44,690 nucleotides of DNA, taken from contig JAENVV010000166.1 in the NCBI GenBank assembly GCA_016650365.1, positions 1-44,690 of the forward strand. Direction: 5' to 3'. The DNA is from Acidimicrobiia bacterium. Its GTDB lineage: Bacteria > Actinomycetota > Acidimicrobiia > Spongiisociales > JAENVV01. Positions 24,049 through 32,729 of the stretch are shown here, piece by piece. Numbering within the stretch: the stretch's first letter is position 1; every line of letters begins with the position of its first letter. The notes under the pieces were generated by a model, which searched no databases, had not been told where the DNA came from, and saw only the letters and a program-made list of their open reading frames with translations. Both the position numbers and the translations under genes were made by a program.

Positions 24049-25129
24049 GCCCTTCAACGACTCGGCCGCCGACGACCCGACGCTGCTCGATTACGCGACG
24101 CGTCCGGCGCGCCCACCCATGCCCACCGATCCAGCCATGGATGAAGCTGACATCCCGGCCGACGTACGCTTGGAGTTGTACGAACGCCAGCACGTTCTCC
24201 GCCAGTTCGAGAAGCGGGCCTATGACTTGTTCATGCAGAACCTGGTCAAGGGCACGAGCCATCTTTCGCTTGGTATGGAAGCCATTTCGGCTGGATTCGG
24301 TCAAGCCATGCAACCAGACGACTACGTATTCGCCACCTATCGGGGCCACGCACACACCCTCTCGAAAGGCGCACCGCTCGGTCCAGTGATGGCTGAGCTA
24401 CTCGGCCGCGAGAACGGCATCTTGCAGGGCAAGGGTGGATCGATGCACCTGACCTCGGTGGAGCACAACATGATGGGCAGCTACGCCATCATTGGTGCGC
24501 ACCTGTGCATCGCCAATGGAACAGCATGGTCGGCCCAGATTCGGGGAACCGACCAGGTCACGGTCGCCTTCTTCGGTGACGGCGCCACCAACATCGGGGC
24601 ATTCCATGAAGCGCTCAACTTCGCGGTGATCTGGAATTTGCCGATCGTGTTCGTGTGCGAGAACAACCTGTACATGGAGTACACCCCGTCCGACTTGATC
24701 ACGGCCGTCGATCATCCGGCCGCCGACCGGGCTTCGGCCTACGGGCTGGAGCGAATCGTGGTGGACGGCAACGATGCCGACGCGGTCTATCTCGCTGCGC
24801 AGGACGCGCTGTCGAAAGCCCGCCGGGGAGCGGGCCCTTCCCTGGTCGAGGCCGTGACCTATCGGCACGGTGGTCACAGCCGGGCCGACCCGGGAAAGTA
24901 CCGGCCGGCCGAGGAAGTTGAGGCATGGCTCGACCATGACCCGATTCCCATCTATCACCAACGTCTCCTACGACTCGGAGTCTCCGAAGGCGACCTGGCC
25001 ACGATCCAGCAGTCAGTGGCGGGGCGGGTGGACGAAGCCACCGAATTCGCCAAGGCAGGAGGCGCTCCGGCGCCGGAGTCGGCAATGACCGACCTTTGGG
25101 CAAACGGAGGATCAGCATGGCGGAACTGA
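24038..25129 (+). CDS. 2-oxoacid dehydrogenase E1 component, alpha subunit (PdhA/AcoA-like)
   Basis: A 363-residue thiamine-diphosphate enzyme subunit. The TPP/Mg motif runs from GDGATNIG (180-187) to ENN (208-210); YRGHAHTL (101-108) and KGGSMH (132-137) are further family marks. It decarboxylates a 2-oxoacid or cleaves acetoin together with the beta chain encoded next. Length and GKGGSMHL sequence suit the acetoin/pyruvate branch. No E2 or E3 gene follows, so the acyl acceptor is unclear. It overlaps both neighbours, an operon with the M24 homologue and E1-beta. Confidence 0.9.
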   Translation: MSTRPFNDSAADDPTLLDYATRPARPPMPTDPAMDEADIPADVRLELYERQHVLRQFEKRAYDLFMQNLVKGTSHLSLGMEAISAGFGQAMQPDDYVFATYRGHAHTLSKGAPLGPVMAELLGRENGILQGKGGSMHLTSVEHNMMGSYAIIGAHLCIANGTAWSAQIRGTDQVTVAFFGDGATNIGAFHEALNFAVIWNLPIVFVCENNLYMEYTPSDLITAVDHPAADRASAYGLERIVVDGNDADAVYLAAQDALSKARRGAGPSLVEAVTYRHGGHSRADPGKYRPAEEVEAWLDHDPIPIYHQRLLRLGVSEGDLATIQQSVAGRVDEATEFAKAGGAPAPESAMTDLWANGGSAWRN

Positions 25130-26091
25130 GTTATCGGGAGGCAGTGGCCCGAGGGATCGCCCAGGAGATGCGGCGTGACCCGATGCTCGTGATGCTGGGT
25201 GAAGACATCGCCGGAGCAGGCGGTGTCTTCAAGACGACCGTTGGCCTACTCGACGAATTCGGGCCGAGCCGGATTCGTGATACCCCCATCTCCGAACAGG
25301 CCATTCTTGGCGCGGCCATGGGTGCGGCGATGACCGGGATCCCGGTCATCGCCGAAATCATGTTCTCCGATTTCATCGCTGTGTGCTTCGACATCCTTGC
25401 CAATGAGATGGCGAAGAGCCGGTACATGACCGGCGGGCAAATGACCGTACCAGTCGTCGTCCGCACCCATAACGGGGGCGGGTCTCGCTTCGGGGCCCAG
25501 CACAGTCAAAGCGTCGAGAACTGGTGCATGATGATCCCCGGCCTCAAGGTCGTGGCCCCATCGAATCCCGGCGACGTGGTCGGGCTCCTGGCCGCGGCGA
25601 TCCGTGATCCCGACCCGGTGGTGTTCTTTGAACACAAGTCGCTGTTGGCCACCAAAGCCGAAGTTCCCGACGGCGAGATCATCGACACGCTCGGAACCGC
25701 CAAGGTCCTGCGCGAGGGTACGGACTGCACCATCGCCGCATTGGCACTCATGGTGCCAAGGGCGATGGAGGCCGCCGAACGTTTGGCCGCCGAAGGCATC
25801 TCGGCCGAAGTCATCGATCTACGATCGCTGGTTCCGCTCGACACCCAGACGATCCTCGGCTCAGTCGAGAAGACCGGACGTCTGTACACCGTCGAAGAGA
25901 ACCCCCGCTTATGTGGCTGGGGCGCCGAAATCGCCTCACTGGTGGGTGAGGAAGCCTTTTGGAATCTTGATGGGCCTGTCATCAGAATCTCGACGCCGCA
26001 TATTCCGTTGCCGTCGGCGGAGAACCTCGAAGACCTGACCATCCCTTCGGTCGATCGGATCTATGAGACGATCAAACGAACCATGGACTGA
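25117..26091 (+). CDS. 2-oxoacid dehydrogenase E1 component, beta subunit (PdhB/AcoB-like)
   Basis: A 324-residue E1-beta subunit. The start MAELSYREA at 25117 is chosen for its GGAGG site at about 25107. Family marks are the N-terminal YREAVARGIAQEM, MLGEDIAGAGGVFKTT (about 29-44), RIRDTPISEQAILGAAMGAA (about 52-71), RTHNGGG followed by GAQHSQS (about 116-130), and EVIDLRSLVPLD (about 236-247). It forms the alpha2beta2 E1 with the upstream alpha chain, whose gene it overlaps by 13 nt. It ends the co-transcribed set before the small OsmC gene 30 nt on. Confidence 0.9.
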   Translation: MAELSYREAVARGIAQEMRRDPMLVMLGEDIAGAGGVFKTTVGLLDEFGPSRIRDTPISEQAILGAAMGAAMTGIPVIAEIMFSDFIAVCFDILANEMAKSRYMTGGQMTVPVVVRTHNGGGSRFGAQHSQSVENWCMMIPGLKVVAPSNPGDVVGLLAAAIRDPDPVVFFEHKSLLATKAEVPDGEIIDTLGTAKVLREGTDCTIAALALMVPRAMEAAERLAAEGISAEVIDLRSLVPLDTQTILGSVEKTGRLYTVEENPRLCGWGAEIASLVGEEAFWNLDGPVIRISTPHIPLPSAENLEDLTIPSVDRIYETIKRTMD

Positions 26092-26120
26092 GAATACCCC
26101 TCAGCGGGTAAAGTCTCACC

Positions 26121-26540
26121 ATGAGCTCAACAACCAGTCGGCCAATCGGCGGCGGACGCACCCAGATCACCGACGGTAAAACCGGAACGATCCTCCACAC
26201 AGACGTTTCTCCCGAATTCGGGGGTGGTGGAAGTACGTTTTCGTCAACCGATCTGATCGGGGCCGGCCTCGGATCATGCATCAGCTCTTCGCTTGAGCCC
26301 CTGGCTGTCCGACATGGCATCCCCTTGGATGCCATCTCTATCACCGTCCACAAGGAGCTCGGCGTCGACCCGAAACGAATCGTCCGGCTGGCAGTAGATA
26401 TCGAAGTGGCCACGACAAACGATCCAAAAATTGCGAAGCTGTTCGAGCGAGCCGCCCATTCATGTACGGTTCACCGCTCACTCCATCCCGATATCGAATC
26501 GCCGATACAGGTTCTGTTCATCGATCGACCGGCCAACTGA
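26121..26540 (+). CDS. OsmC-family protein
   Basis: A 139-residue OsmC/YhfA-like protein. The two family cysteines are C53 in LGSCISSSL and C115 in AAHSCTVHRSL, the latter in the usual xxCPVxxxL-like position. Proteins of this fold reduce organic hydroperoxides or disulfides in the cytoplasm; the YhfA branch has unknown function. It is 30 nt after E1-beta and 6 nt before the zinc metallopeptidase gene, so it could be the last gene of the catabolic operon or the first of the next one. It is a second OsmC member in the window, only distantly similar to the one at 5967. Confidence 0.85.
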   Translation: MSSTTSRPIGGGRTQITDGKTGTILHTDVSPEFGGGGSTFSSTDLIGAGLGSCISSSLEPLAVRHGIPLDAISITVHKELGVDPKRIVRLAVDIEVATTNDPKIAKLFERAAHSCTVHRSLHPDIESPIQVLFIDRPAN

Positions 26541-26546
26541 GGCGTC

Positions 26547-27467
26547 ATGGTCAAATGGAAACCCACATCCGGCAGGTACGTCGAGAACCGGCGCGGCCGG
26601 CAAGCCACCAGAAGCAGCGGTTCGATGGGCTTTCCATCTGGCGGGTCTGGCGGCGGAGGCAGCCTCCCGATCGGCAAAATGGGTTTACCGATCCTCATTC
26701 TTATCGTGGTCCTCAGCGTCTGTATGGGCGGTGGACTCGGAACCGACAGTGCGACCGTGACCCCGACCGCCGCTCCCGACCAGTCCCAAACGGCGGCACC
26801 ATCCAACTGCGCCCTCGATAACTCCGAGCTCGTCCAGTTCATGTGCGCCATCACCGACAATACCCAGGACATCTGGGCTCGCCGGTACGCGGCGGCTGGT
26901 GCGACCTACCAACCAACCAAGCTGGTCATTTTCGACGGTTACACGAATTCGGGTTGCGGTGGTGCTGACGCCCGGGTCGGACCGCACTACTGCCCACTCG
27001 ACCAGACCATGTACCTGGATTTGGGTTTCTTCCAGACCCTTGGCAACGAATTCGGGGCGCCAGGAGACTTCGCTCAGGCTTATGTGATCGCCCACGAAGT
27101 TGGCCACCATATCCAGACACTTGAGGGCATCAACGACGATGTGCGCACCGCCCAGCAAAACGATCCCGCCAACGCCAACCAACTCTCAATCGCCATGGAA
27201 CTTCAGGCGGACTGTTTCGCCGGTATCTGGGCCCATGACGCCAATCAACTGACCGACGACGTTGGTGCCGTCGAACTCGAAATCGGCGATCTCGAGGAGG
27301 GCATCGCAGCGGCCGAAGCGGTAGGTGACGATCGAGTCCAACAGGCTTCGACAGGTCGCATCGACCCCGAGTCATGGACCCACGGCTCGTCCCAGCAACG
27401 GGTCGACTGGTTCCTGACGGGCTACAACTCGGGCGACCTTAACCTCTGCGACACCTTCAGCGGTTAG
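26547..27467 (+). CDS. Neutral zinc metallopeptidase, YpfJ family
   Basis: A 306-residue membrane-anchored protein: a Gly/Arg-rich N-terminus (1-44), one transmembrane helix (about 45-64), and an outward-facing domain. The zinc site is H183-E184-x2-H187 in IAHEVGHHIQ with E218 in ELQADCFAGIW as third ligand. Paired Cys (C88/C100, C137/C149) probably form disulfides outside the membrane. The family (YpfJ/putative neutral zinc metallopeptidase) is widespread but its substrate is unknown. It starts 6 nt after the OsmC gene. Confidence 0.9.
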   Translation: MVKWKPTSGRYVENRRGRQATRSSGSMGFPSGGSGGGGSLPIGKMGLPILILIVVLSVCMGGGLGTDSATVTPTAAPDQSQTAAPSNCALDNSELVQFMCAITDNTQDIWARRYAAAGATYQPTKLVIFDGYTNSGCGGADARVGPHYCPLDQTMYLDLGFFQTLGNEFGAPGDFAQAYVIAHEVGHHIQTLEGINDDVRTAQQNDPANANQLSIAMELQADCFAGIWAHDANQLTDDVGAVELEIGDLEEGIAAAEAVGDDRVQQASTGRIDPESWTHGSSQQRVDWFLTGYNSGDLNLCDTFSG

Positions 27468-27511
27468 CCGATAACACCAGATAGTCCCCAACTTCAGGTT
27501 GAATAGTCTTT

Positions 27512-28957
27512 ATGAACCGTTTGACCTCCCTGTTCGTGCTCCTGGCCATTCTGGCCGCGGCCTGTGTTGGCGCCGAGACGGCGCAAACCAGTGTGACAAC
27601 CACCGCCGTGACCACCACCTCGCCGTCCATCGCCCCGACCACGCCGTCGACTGCCGCGACCGAAACGGCCGCCCCCGACAATCTTGTTCTTACCGACTGC
27701 GACCACGAAACCGACCAGTTCAAGATGTTCTGCGAAGCGTATGACATCTTGACCACCAGCTTTGTGGACCCACTGGCCCCGGCTGACCTCGCCGCCGGGG
27801 CCATCGAAGGAATGCAGGAGTATGGTGGAGAAGCCATCGGAACGGCTCCCCAGGAGGTTCAGTGTGCGACGCCGACCGACGACTTCGCCGATTTCTGTAC
27901 CGTATTTGCCGAAGAAGCCAACAACGACATCCCGGGCGACGCCCTGGTCGAGGCAGCTGTGCGGGGCCTCATGGATTTCGCCCTCGACGATCCGAACTCC
28001 ACCTATCTTCCCCCTGAGGCATTTGAGGCTTTTCGCAGCTCCAATTCCGGTCAGATCGAGGGCATCGGCGCATTGGTCCAGGGAACCAACCTTGAGCCCG
28101 TCGATGACACCGACATCATCTGCAATGATCTGAGTCCGACCTGCAAGCTTGAAATCGTCACTCCGCTCGAAGGTAGTCCGGCCGAAGCGGCCGGCATCCT
28201 GCCGGGCGACTACATCGTTGCAGTAAACGGCGAATCAGTAGAGGGTCAATCGGTTGATGCTGTGGTTCTTCAGGTCCGCGGACCCGCCGGATCCGAGGTT
28301 CTTCTCGGTGTCGAGCGGGATGGCGAAGTCCAGGACATCACCATCGAGCGGGCACCGATCGTCGTACCGATTGTCGAGGCGGACATGCTGAGCGACACCA
28401 TCGGTTACCTGAGCCTGGCCCAGTTCACGGCAACCAGTCCCGAGCTAATCCACGATGGGCTCGTCAAGCTTCTCGATGCGGGGGCCGAGAACATTATCTT
28501 CGACCTTCAGTACAACCCGGGTGGATTGCTCGACGCCTCCGTGGAAATCGCCTCCGAGTTCATCGGAGACGGCCTAATCTTGTCCACCGAAGCACCCGGC
28601 GAAACCATCGAGTTTTTGGCTCTTCCGGGCGGGGTCGCGACGGATGAATCGGTGAAAGTCTATGTGCTCATCAACCGTGGCAGCGCCTCTGCTTCCGAGG
28701 TCGTCGCCGGTGCCCTTCAAGACACCGGCCGGGCGACCATCATCGGGGAGAACAGCTTCGGCAAGAACACCGTGCAGCGCCAGTTTCTTCTCAGCAATGG
28801 CGGAGCGCTCAAGGTGACCATCGCCCGTTGGGTAACTCCCGATGGGAACAATTACGGTATAACGGGACTTACCCCCGACGTGCCAGTCGAGTTGTCAGAC
28901 GACTTCGATCAGCAATTCCTGATCGACTACACGGTCGACTTGATCAACAACGGCTAG
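27512..28957 (+). CDS. S41 C-terminal processing peptidase, lipoprotein with PDZ domain
   Basis: A 481-residue secreted serine protease. The signal peptide ends in a lipobox AAAC with C18, followed by a Thr/Ser/Pro linker (about 25-55). A cysteine-bearing N-terminal domain comes next, then a PDZ domain (about 182-282, with [20 protein letters not shown]) and the S41 catalytic core. The Ser-Lys dyad is S393 in [10 protein letters not shown] and K418 in NSFGKNTVQ, 25 residues apart as in Prc/CtpA. It degrades or trims proteins outside the cytoplasm. It is 44 nt after the zinc metallopeptidase and may be co-expressed with it. Confidence 0.9.
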   Translation: MNRLTSLFVLLAILAAACVGAETAQTSVTTTAVTTTSPSIAPTTPSTAATETAAPDNLVLTDCDHETDQFKMFCEAYDILTTSFVDPLAPADLAAGAIEGMQEYGGEAIGTAPQEVQCATPTDDFADFCTVFAEEANNDIPGDALVEAAVRGLMDFALDDPNSTYLPPEAFEAFRSSNSGQIEGIGALVQGTNLEPVDDTDIICNDLSPTCKLEIVTPLEGSPAEAAGILPGDYIVAVNGESVEGQSVDAVVLQVRGPAGSEVLLGVERDGEVQDITIERAPIVVPIVEADMLSDTIGYLSLAQFTATSPELIHDGLVKLLDAGAENIIFDLQYNPGGLLDASVEIASEFIGDGLILSTEAPGETIEFLALPGGVATDESVKVYVLINRGSASASEVVAGALQDTGRATIIGENSFGKNTVQRQFLLSNGGALKVTIARWVTPDGNNYGITGLTPDVPVELSDDFDQQFLIDYTVDLINNG

Positions 28958-28970
28958 CCGCCGGGCTAGC
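28953..28970. terminator. Small bidirectional hairpin holding two stop codons
   Basis: GCTAGCC (28953-28959) and GGCTAGC (28964-28970) form a 7-bp stem around GCCG. The TAG of the S41 gene (28955-28957) and the TAG of the convergent msrA (28968-28966) each lie inside an arm. There is no U tract, so terminator function is uncertain, but nothing else separates the two genes. Confidence 0.4.
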
Positions 28971-29610
28971 TGGCCGCCAGCCCGGTCGGACACGAGACAC
29001 CGGTGCCGCCGATGCCGCAGTATCCGTTCACATTCTTGGCGAGGTACTGCTGGTGGTAGTCCTCGGCGTAGAAAAACGGTCCGGCGATCTCGATATCCGT
29101 CGTGATTGCCCCGTACCCCGCCGCGGTCAGCTCGGCTTGATAGGCGTCCCGCGAGGCTTCAACCATCGCCAACTCACCGGCGTCCGCGACGTATACGGCC
29201 GACCGATACTGCGTCCCAACGTCGTTGCCTTGCCGCATCCCCTGGGTCGGATCGTGACCTTCCCAGAACGCTTTCAGGATCGACTCGAAGCTGATTTGAC
29301 CGGGGTCGTAGGCAACCAGCACGACCTCAGTGTGTCCGGTCTGGCCGGTACACACCTCGCGGTAGGTCGGGTTGGGCGTGTAACCACCGGCGTATCCGAC
29401 GGCTGTCGAATAGACCCCATCGAGCTTCCAGAAAATCCGTTCGGCACCCCAAAAGCAGCCCATCGCCACAACCACGGTTCTGATCCCATCCGGAAAAGGA
29501 GGCTCAAGACGGTGCCCGTTGACAAAATGCGCCAGCGGAACATCCACGGCTTCAGTACGCCCCGGCAAGGCTGTCTGCGGGTCGATCGTCGCTTTCGTTT
29601 TACCAAACAT
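28966..29610 (-). CDS. msrA: Peptide methionine sulfoxide reductase A
   Basis: A 214-residue enzyme that reduces methionine-S-sulfoxide in proteins and free Met. The catalytic C52 is in [12 protein letters not shown]; substrate-pocket residues follow in [12 protein letters not shown] and [12 protein letters not shown]. The C-terminal resolving Cys region [12 protein letters not shown] is present. The long N-terminus (about 45 residues before the active site) and the double C-terminal Cys match the E. coli-type MsrA. GGAGG precedes the ATG at the usual distance. It stands alone, convergent with the S41 protease and downstream of an alpha/beta hydrolase gene. Confidence 0.95.
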   Translation of the reverse strand: MFGKTKATIDPQTALPGRTEAVDVPLAHFVNGHRLEPPFPDGIRTVVVAMGCFWGAERIFWKLDGVYSTAVGYAGGYTPNPTYREVCTGQTGHTEVVLVAYDPGQISFESILKAFWEGHDPTQGMRQGNDVGTQYRSAVYVADAGELAMVEASRDAYQAELTAAGYGAITTDIEIAGPFFYAEDYHQQYLAKNVNGYCGIGGTGVSCPTGLAAS

Positions 29611-29680
29611 GTTGGAGGTCCTTTCCCGCTATCGGGCGGTTGGCTGCTCGTTCAAACACCAGCTCAGGCGCCGATGTTCC

Positions 29681-30628
29681 CTATCGAACGAGAATTCGAT
29701 CTTCGACGCGACGGACGATTTCGTCAACAGCCTCCCAATTGAGCATGTGGCCACAGCCATCGAGCCAGACCAGTTCACCATGGAGGAGGTTGGCCGCGAT
29801 CAGGCGCGCCTGGACGGGCGGGGTCGTTCGATCCTCGCTCCCGGTGATGACCGAAACCGGTAACTCGATCTCCGCGATCCGAGGTGAAAGGTCTTCGTCA
29901 ACCATCATGTCGACCGCTGGAAATATCTGGGCATAGTCGGCGCTGCCCAGTTCAGCCTGAAGAGCCTCGACCAGGGACGGGGAAGCAGTTCCGAACGCAT
30001 CGGTGAGCGCCACCCGTCCGTAAATGCGATTCGAAAGCACCGTGGCTGCCAGCGGATACTTCATGACCCTGGTCCGTGCTTTACCCAGAGGATCACGCCC
30101 CAGGGCACCGTACGTTGGCGACACCAGGACCGCGCCGCGCAGATGGCCCCGGGCGTGGTCCGCATGATCGATCAGGTATTGAAGTGCCAGAAACGAACCC
30201 ATCGAGTGACCGACCAGTACCCCGTTGGAAACTTCGAAGTGGTCGATCAAGGCCCGATAATCGGCTGCCATCGGGGATGAACCAATACCATCGGTCCCGA
30301 TGGTCGATTGGCCGTGGCCCCGCTGGTCGAACGTGATGACCCGGTGTCCGGTCGCCACGAGTCGTTCGGCAACCACGTTCCAGCTCATCGATGAAAGGGC
30401 GTAATCGTGTGCCAAAACAACGGTGGGACCGGTGCCCGCTTCAAAGGTGCGTAGTCGGGTGCCGTCGACCCGCTCCAGCCACCCGACCTCACCGGGTACC
30501 TGGTGGGACAGTTCTTCAGGCTGGTATGGATCAGGCTTCTTCTCGAGGGTGCGGGCCATGGACGTAACCGCCAAATGAGCTGCCCCGGCTGCGGCGGCAG
30601 CTCCCAAAATAATACGTGAGATCTTCAT
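29681..30628 (-). CDS. Alpha/beta hydrolase with N-terminal membrane anchor
   Basis: A 315-residue alpha/beta hydrolase. The start MKISRIILG at 30628 (GAGG upstream) gives a short hydrophobic Ala-rich segment (about 5-22) that can act as a signal or anchor. The core has the nucleophile Ser in VLVGHSMGS, the acid in VITGSEDRTTP and the His in DGCGHMLNWE, with HDYALSS as oxyanion-hole segment. It resembles general esterase/lipase or haloperoxidase-type hydrolases. It is divergent from the maleylpyruvate-isomerase-like gene with about 80-110 nt between. The substrate is unknown. Confidence 0.8.
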   Translation of the reverse strand: MKISRIILGAAAAAGAAHLAVTSMARTLEKKPDPYQPEELSHQVPGEVGWLERVDGTRLRTFEAGTGPTVVLAHDYALSSMSWNVVAERLVATGHRVITFDQRGHGQSTIGTDGIGSSPMAADYRALIDHFEVSNGVLVGHSMGSFLALQYLIDHADHARGHLRGAVLVSPTYGALGRDPLGKARTRVMKYPLAATVLSNRIYGRVALTDAFGTASPSLVEALQAELGSADYAQIFPAVDMMVDEDLSPRIAEIELPVSVITGSEDRTTPPVQARLIAANLLHGELVWLDGCGHMLNWEAVDEIVRRVEDRILVR

Positions 30629-30738
30629 ACCTGCATCCTCGCGCATTTCCCGGTCGATATCTGCAACCGGCAGTGCACTTTCCCTCAAGTTTCTATTGCT
30701 GGAGTCGAATAGTGAGTAACGGAGAACCAAGAGGACCT

Positions 30739-31527
30739 GTGAATCGGACGCCCGATCTGCCCGCCGAGGATGCACGTGTTGCAGTGCTCGCCCTTCAGCG
30801 CGCCAATCAGCACCTTCTTGATCAACTCGAGGGCCTAACGCACGAGTCGGTGCAAGCCCCTTCGCTACTCCCCAACTGGTCACGCGCCAACCTCATCACT
30901 CACCTGGCATACGTTGGCCGGGCCTTGGTGCGGATGACCGACGAAGCACTCGCCGAAGGTGCAACATCCACGTACTTGCGTGGTCCGGAGGAACGGGCCG
31001 AGTCGATCAAACGTGGCAACCATATGCCAACCGACCTCTTGCGAAAGGAGCTGATGGTCGCCGTTGAAGAACTCGACCGCATGTGGTCCGGTTTAAGCGA
31101 ATTCGACTGGGAGACTCCCTTCATTCTCAATGGAACCCACGACGTCCGGCTGACCCGCCTGCTCATGTTGCGCTGGATGGAAGTTGAGGTACACACCTCC
31201 GACTTTGGTTTCGATGGCCCTGGTTTCGACGTGTCCGAATTGTTCATCGCCGCGGCTCTCCCACTTCGGATTGCCTGGCTCGTACAACACCACCGCAGCC
31301 GTGAGGACGCCGACCACAGCGTTCGGGGGGTCTGGCACTTGCGGGCGACGACATCGCACGAAGCATGGACGATCAAGACCGCCAACGCCACCACCGAGTG
31401 CGTGATCGAAGGTCCAGATCATGACCTACTGGGTTTCATCCTCGGCCGGGTACCCGTTGGCGACTTGGTCACAAGCGGGAACGTCGGGTTGGCCCACCGG
31501 TTTAAGCTGGCCTTCCCCGGCCCGTAG
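30739..31527 (+). CDS. Maleylpyruvate isomerase-family (DinB-fold) protein
   Basis: A 262-residue protein with an N-terminal DinB/MDMPI four-helix domain containing SLLPNWSRANLITHLAYVGRAL and a later H in MEVEVHTSDFG, the usual metal-binding pattern of mycothiol-dependent maleylpyruvate isomerases. A C-terminal MDMPI_C-like domain follows (WHLRATTSHEAW onward). Actinobacterial members use mycothiol as cofactor; many have unknown substrates. GTG at 30739 with AGAGG upstream is chosen; GTG at 30712 with GGAG upstream is also possible and adds nine residues. Confidence 0.8.
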   Translation: MNRTPDLPAEDARVAVLALQRANQHLLDQLEGLTHESVQAPSLLPNWSRANLITHLAYVGRALVRMTDEALAEGATSTYLRGPEERAESIKRGNHMPTDLLRKELMVAVEELDRMWSGLSEFDWETPFILNGTHDVRLTRLLMLRWMEVEVHTSDFGFDGPGFDVSELFIAAALPLRIAWLVQHHRSREDADHSVRGVWHLRATTSHEAWTIKTANATTECVIEGPDHDLLGFILGRVPVGDLVTSGNVGLAHRFKLAFPGP

Positions 31528-31530
31528 GTT

Positions 31531-32691
31531 TTACAGAACCAGTTTGGTCGGCGCCAGCGCATCCGCCACGCGCCCGAGGATGTTTTCGAGGACGGATGGA
31601 TAGGTCCCGAAATTGAGGCGGGCGTGTCCGGCGCCGCCCGTTCCGAACTGAGTTCCCTCGCTGAGCGCCACCCGGGCTTTTGCGAGGAGGCGCTCGTGTG
31701 GTTCCACCGACCAGTTGTGGGTTCGGAAGTCGAGCCAGGCCAGGTAGGTTGCTTCGGGTGGTCGGAAGCCGACTCGACGATCATCCTGTACCCAGGCCGT
31801 CACGGTCTCCCGGTTTTTGGCAAGCAAGGTTCGGAGCTCGCCAAGCCAGGGACCACCGGACTCCCAGGCGGCCGAGCTGGCACGCAGCCCCGTGGCGGTC
31901 GGATGGCCGAGAAGCGAAGTAGGCAATGCATCGAACTTCTCTGCCAGTTCCGCAGTTCCAAAACACGTCATGGCGCAACCGACCCCGGCCAGATTGAACG
32001 CTTTGGATGGTGAGGTGATCAACACGGTCCGTTCCGAAATCGTCGGTCCGAGCGCAGCCACCGGGATATGGCGATATGGCTCATAGACCAGATCGGCATG
32101 AATCTCATCGCTCACAACAACCAAGTCGGCCGCCGCGGCCACCTCGGCGACGATCGCCAACTCCTGAGCCGAAAAAACTCTCCCTGTTGGGTTGTGGGGA
32201 TTACAGAGCAACAGCAATCGACCTCCGCGGTCGACGGCTTCCTCCAAGGCGGCCTTGGTAATCCGGAATCCATCTTGTCTGCTCGTAAGTGGCGCCTCCA
32301 CGATCAAGCGATTACTCGACTCGATCGCCCACCCGAACGGGTGGTAAACAGGCGTCGTGATGATCACGCCCTCGCCAGGCAGGGTAAATGCTTGGATCGC
32401 CGCAGCAACCCCTTGCATGACATCGAGAACTACCCGGCTATTGGGGGCAGAGGGTGCCCACCCGTGATGGTCTTGATACCACGACCGACCGGCCTCGATG
32501 AGGCGCTGGTAATAGTCGCGGTTCATGTAACCCCAATCGCCGCCGGCGAGAAAGGCCTGGACCTCTTCGACGATGACAGCCGCCGGAGGAAAATCCATAT
32601 CCGCGACCCAGGCGGGAACGACGTCATCATCAAATCTGGTCCATTTCACGCCGACCCGACGACGGAGCTCAGCCACGGATGGTTCGATCAT
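31531..32691 (-). CDS. PatB/MalY-type PLP aminotransferase / C-S lyase
   Basis: A 386-residue fold-type I PLP enzyme. ATG at 32691 is chosen because the family starts close to FDDDVVPAWVADMDF (20-34), a PatB/MalY hallmark. Others are NPHNPTGRV (164-172), SDEIHADLVY (194-203) and K230 in SPSKAFNLAG, the PLP lysine. MalY/PatB enzymes cleave cystathionine and related C-S bonds; some act only as aminotransferases. It lies 38 nt after the HMG-CoA lyase gene on the same strand, and its stop nearly touches that of the convergent gene. Confidence 0.9.
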   Translation of the reverse strand: MIEPSVAELRRRVGVKWTRFDDDVVPAWVADMDFPPAAVIVEEVQAFLAGGDWGYMNRDYYQRLIEAGRSWYQDHHGWAPSAPNSRVVLDVMQGVAAAIQAFTLPGEGVIITTPVYHPFGWAIESSNRLIVEAPLTSRQDGFRITKAALEEAVDRGGRLLLLCNPHNPTGRVFSAQELAIVAEVAAAADLVVVSDEIHADLVYEPYRHIPVAALGPTISERTVLITSPSKAFNLAGVGCAMTCFGTAELAEKFDALPTSLLGHPTATGLRASSAAWESGGPWLGELRTLLAKNRETVTAWVQDDRRVGFRPPEATYLAWLDFRTHNWSVEPHERLLAKARVALSEGTQFGTGGAGHARLNFGTYPSVLENILGRVADALAPTKLVL

Positions 32692-32729
32692 GGGAAAAGG
32701 GTAGCGGTCGGCCTTTCGGCGACAGCCAG

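Noticed and set aside
28246-28255. CAATCGGTTG resembling the operator core
   Set aside because: Inside the PDZ coding region of the S41 protease, with a mismatch next to the centre and no outer arms.
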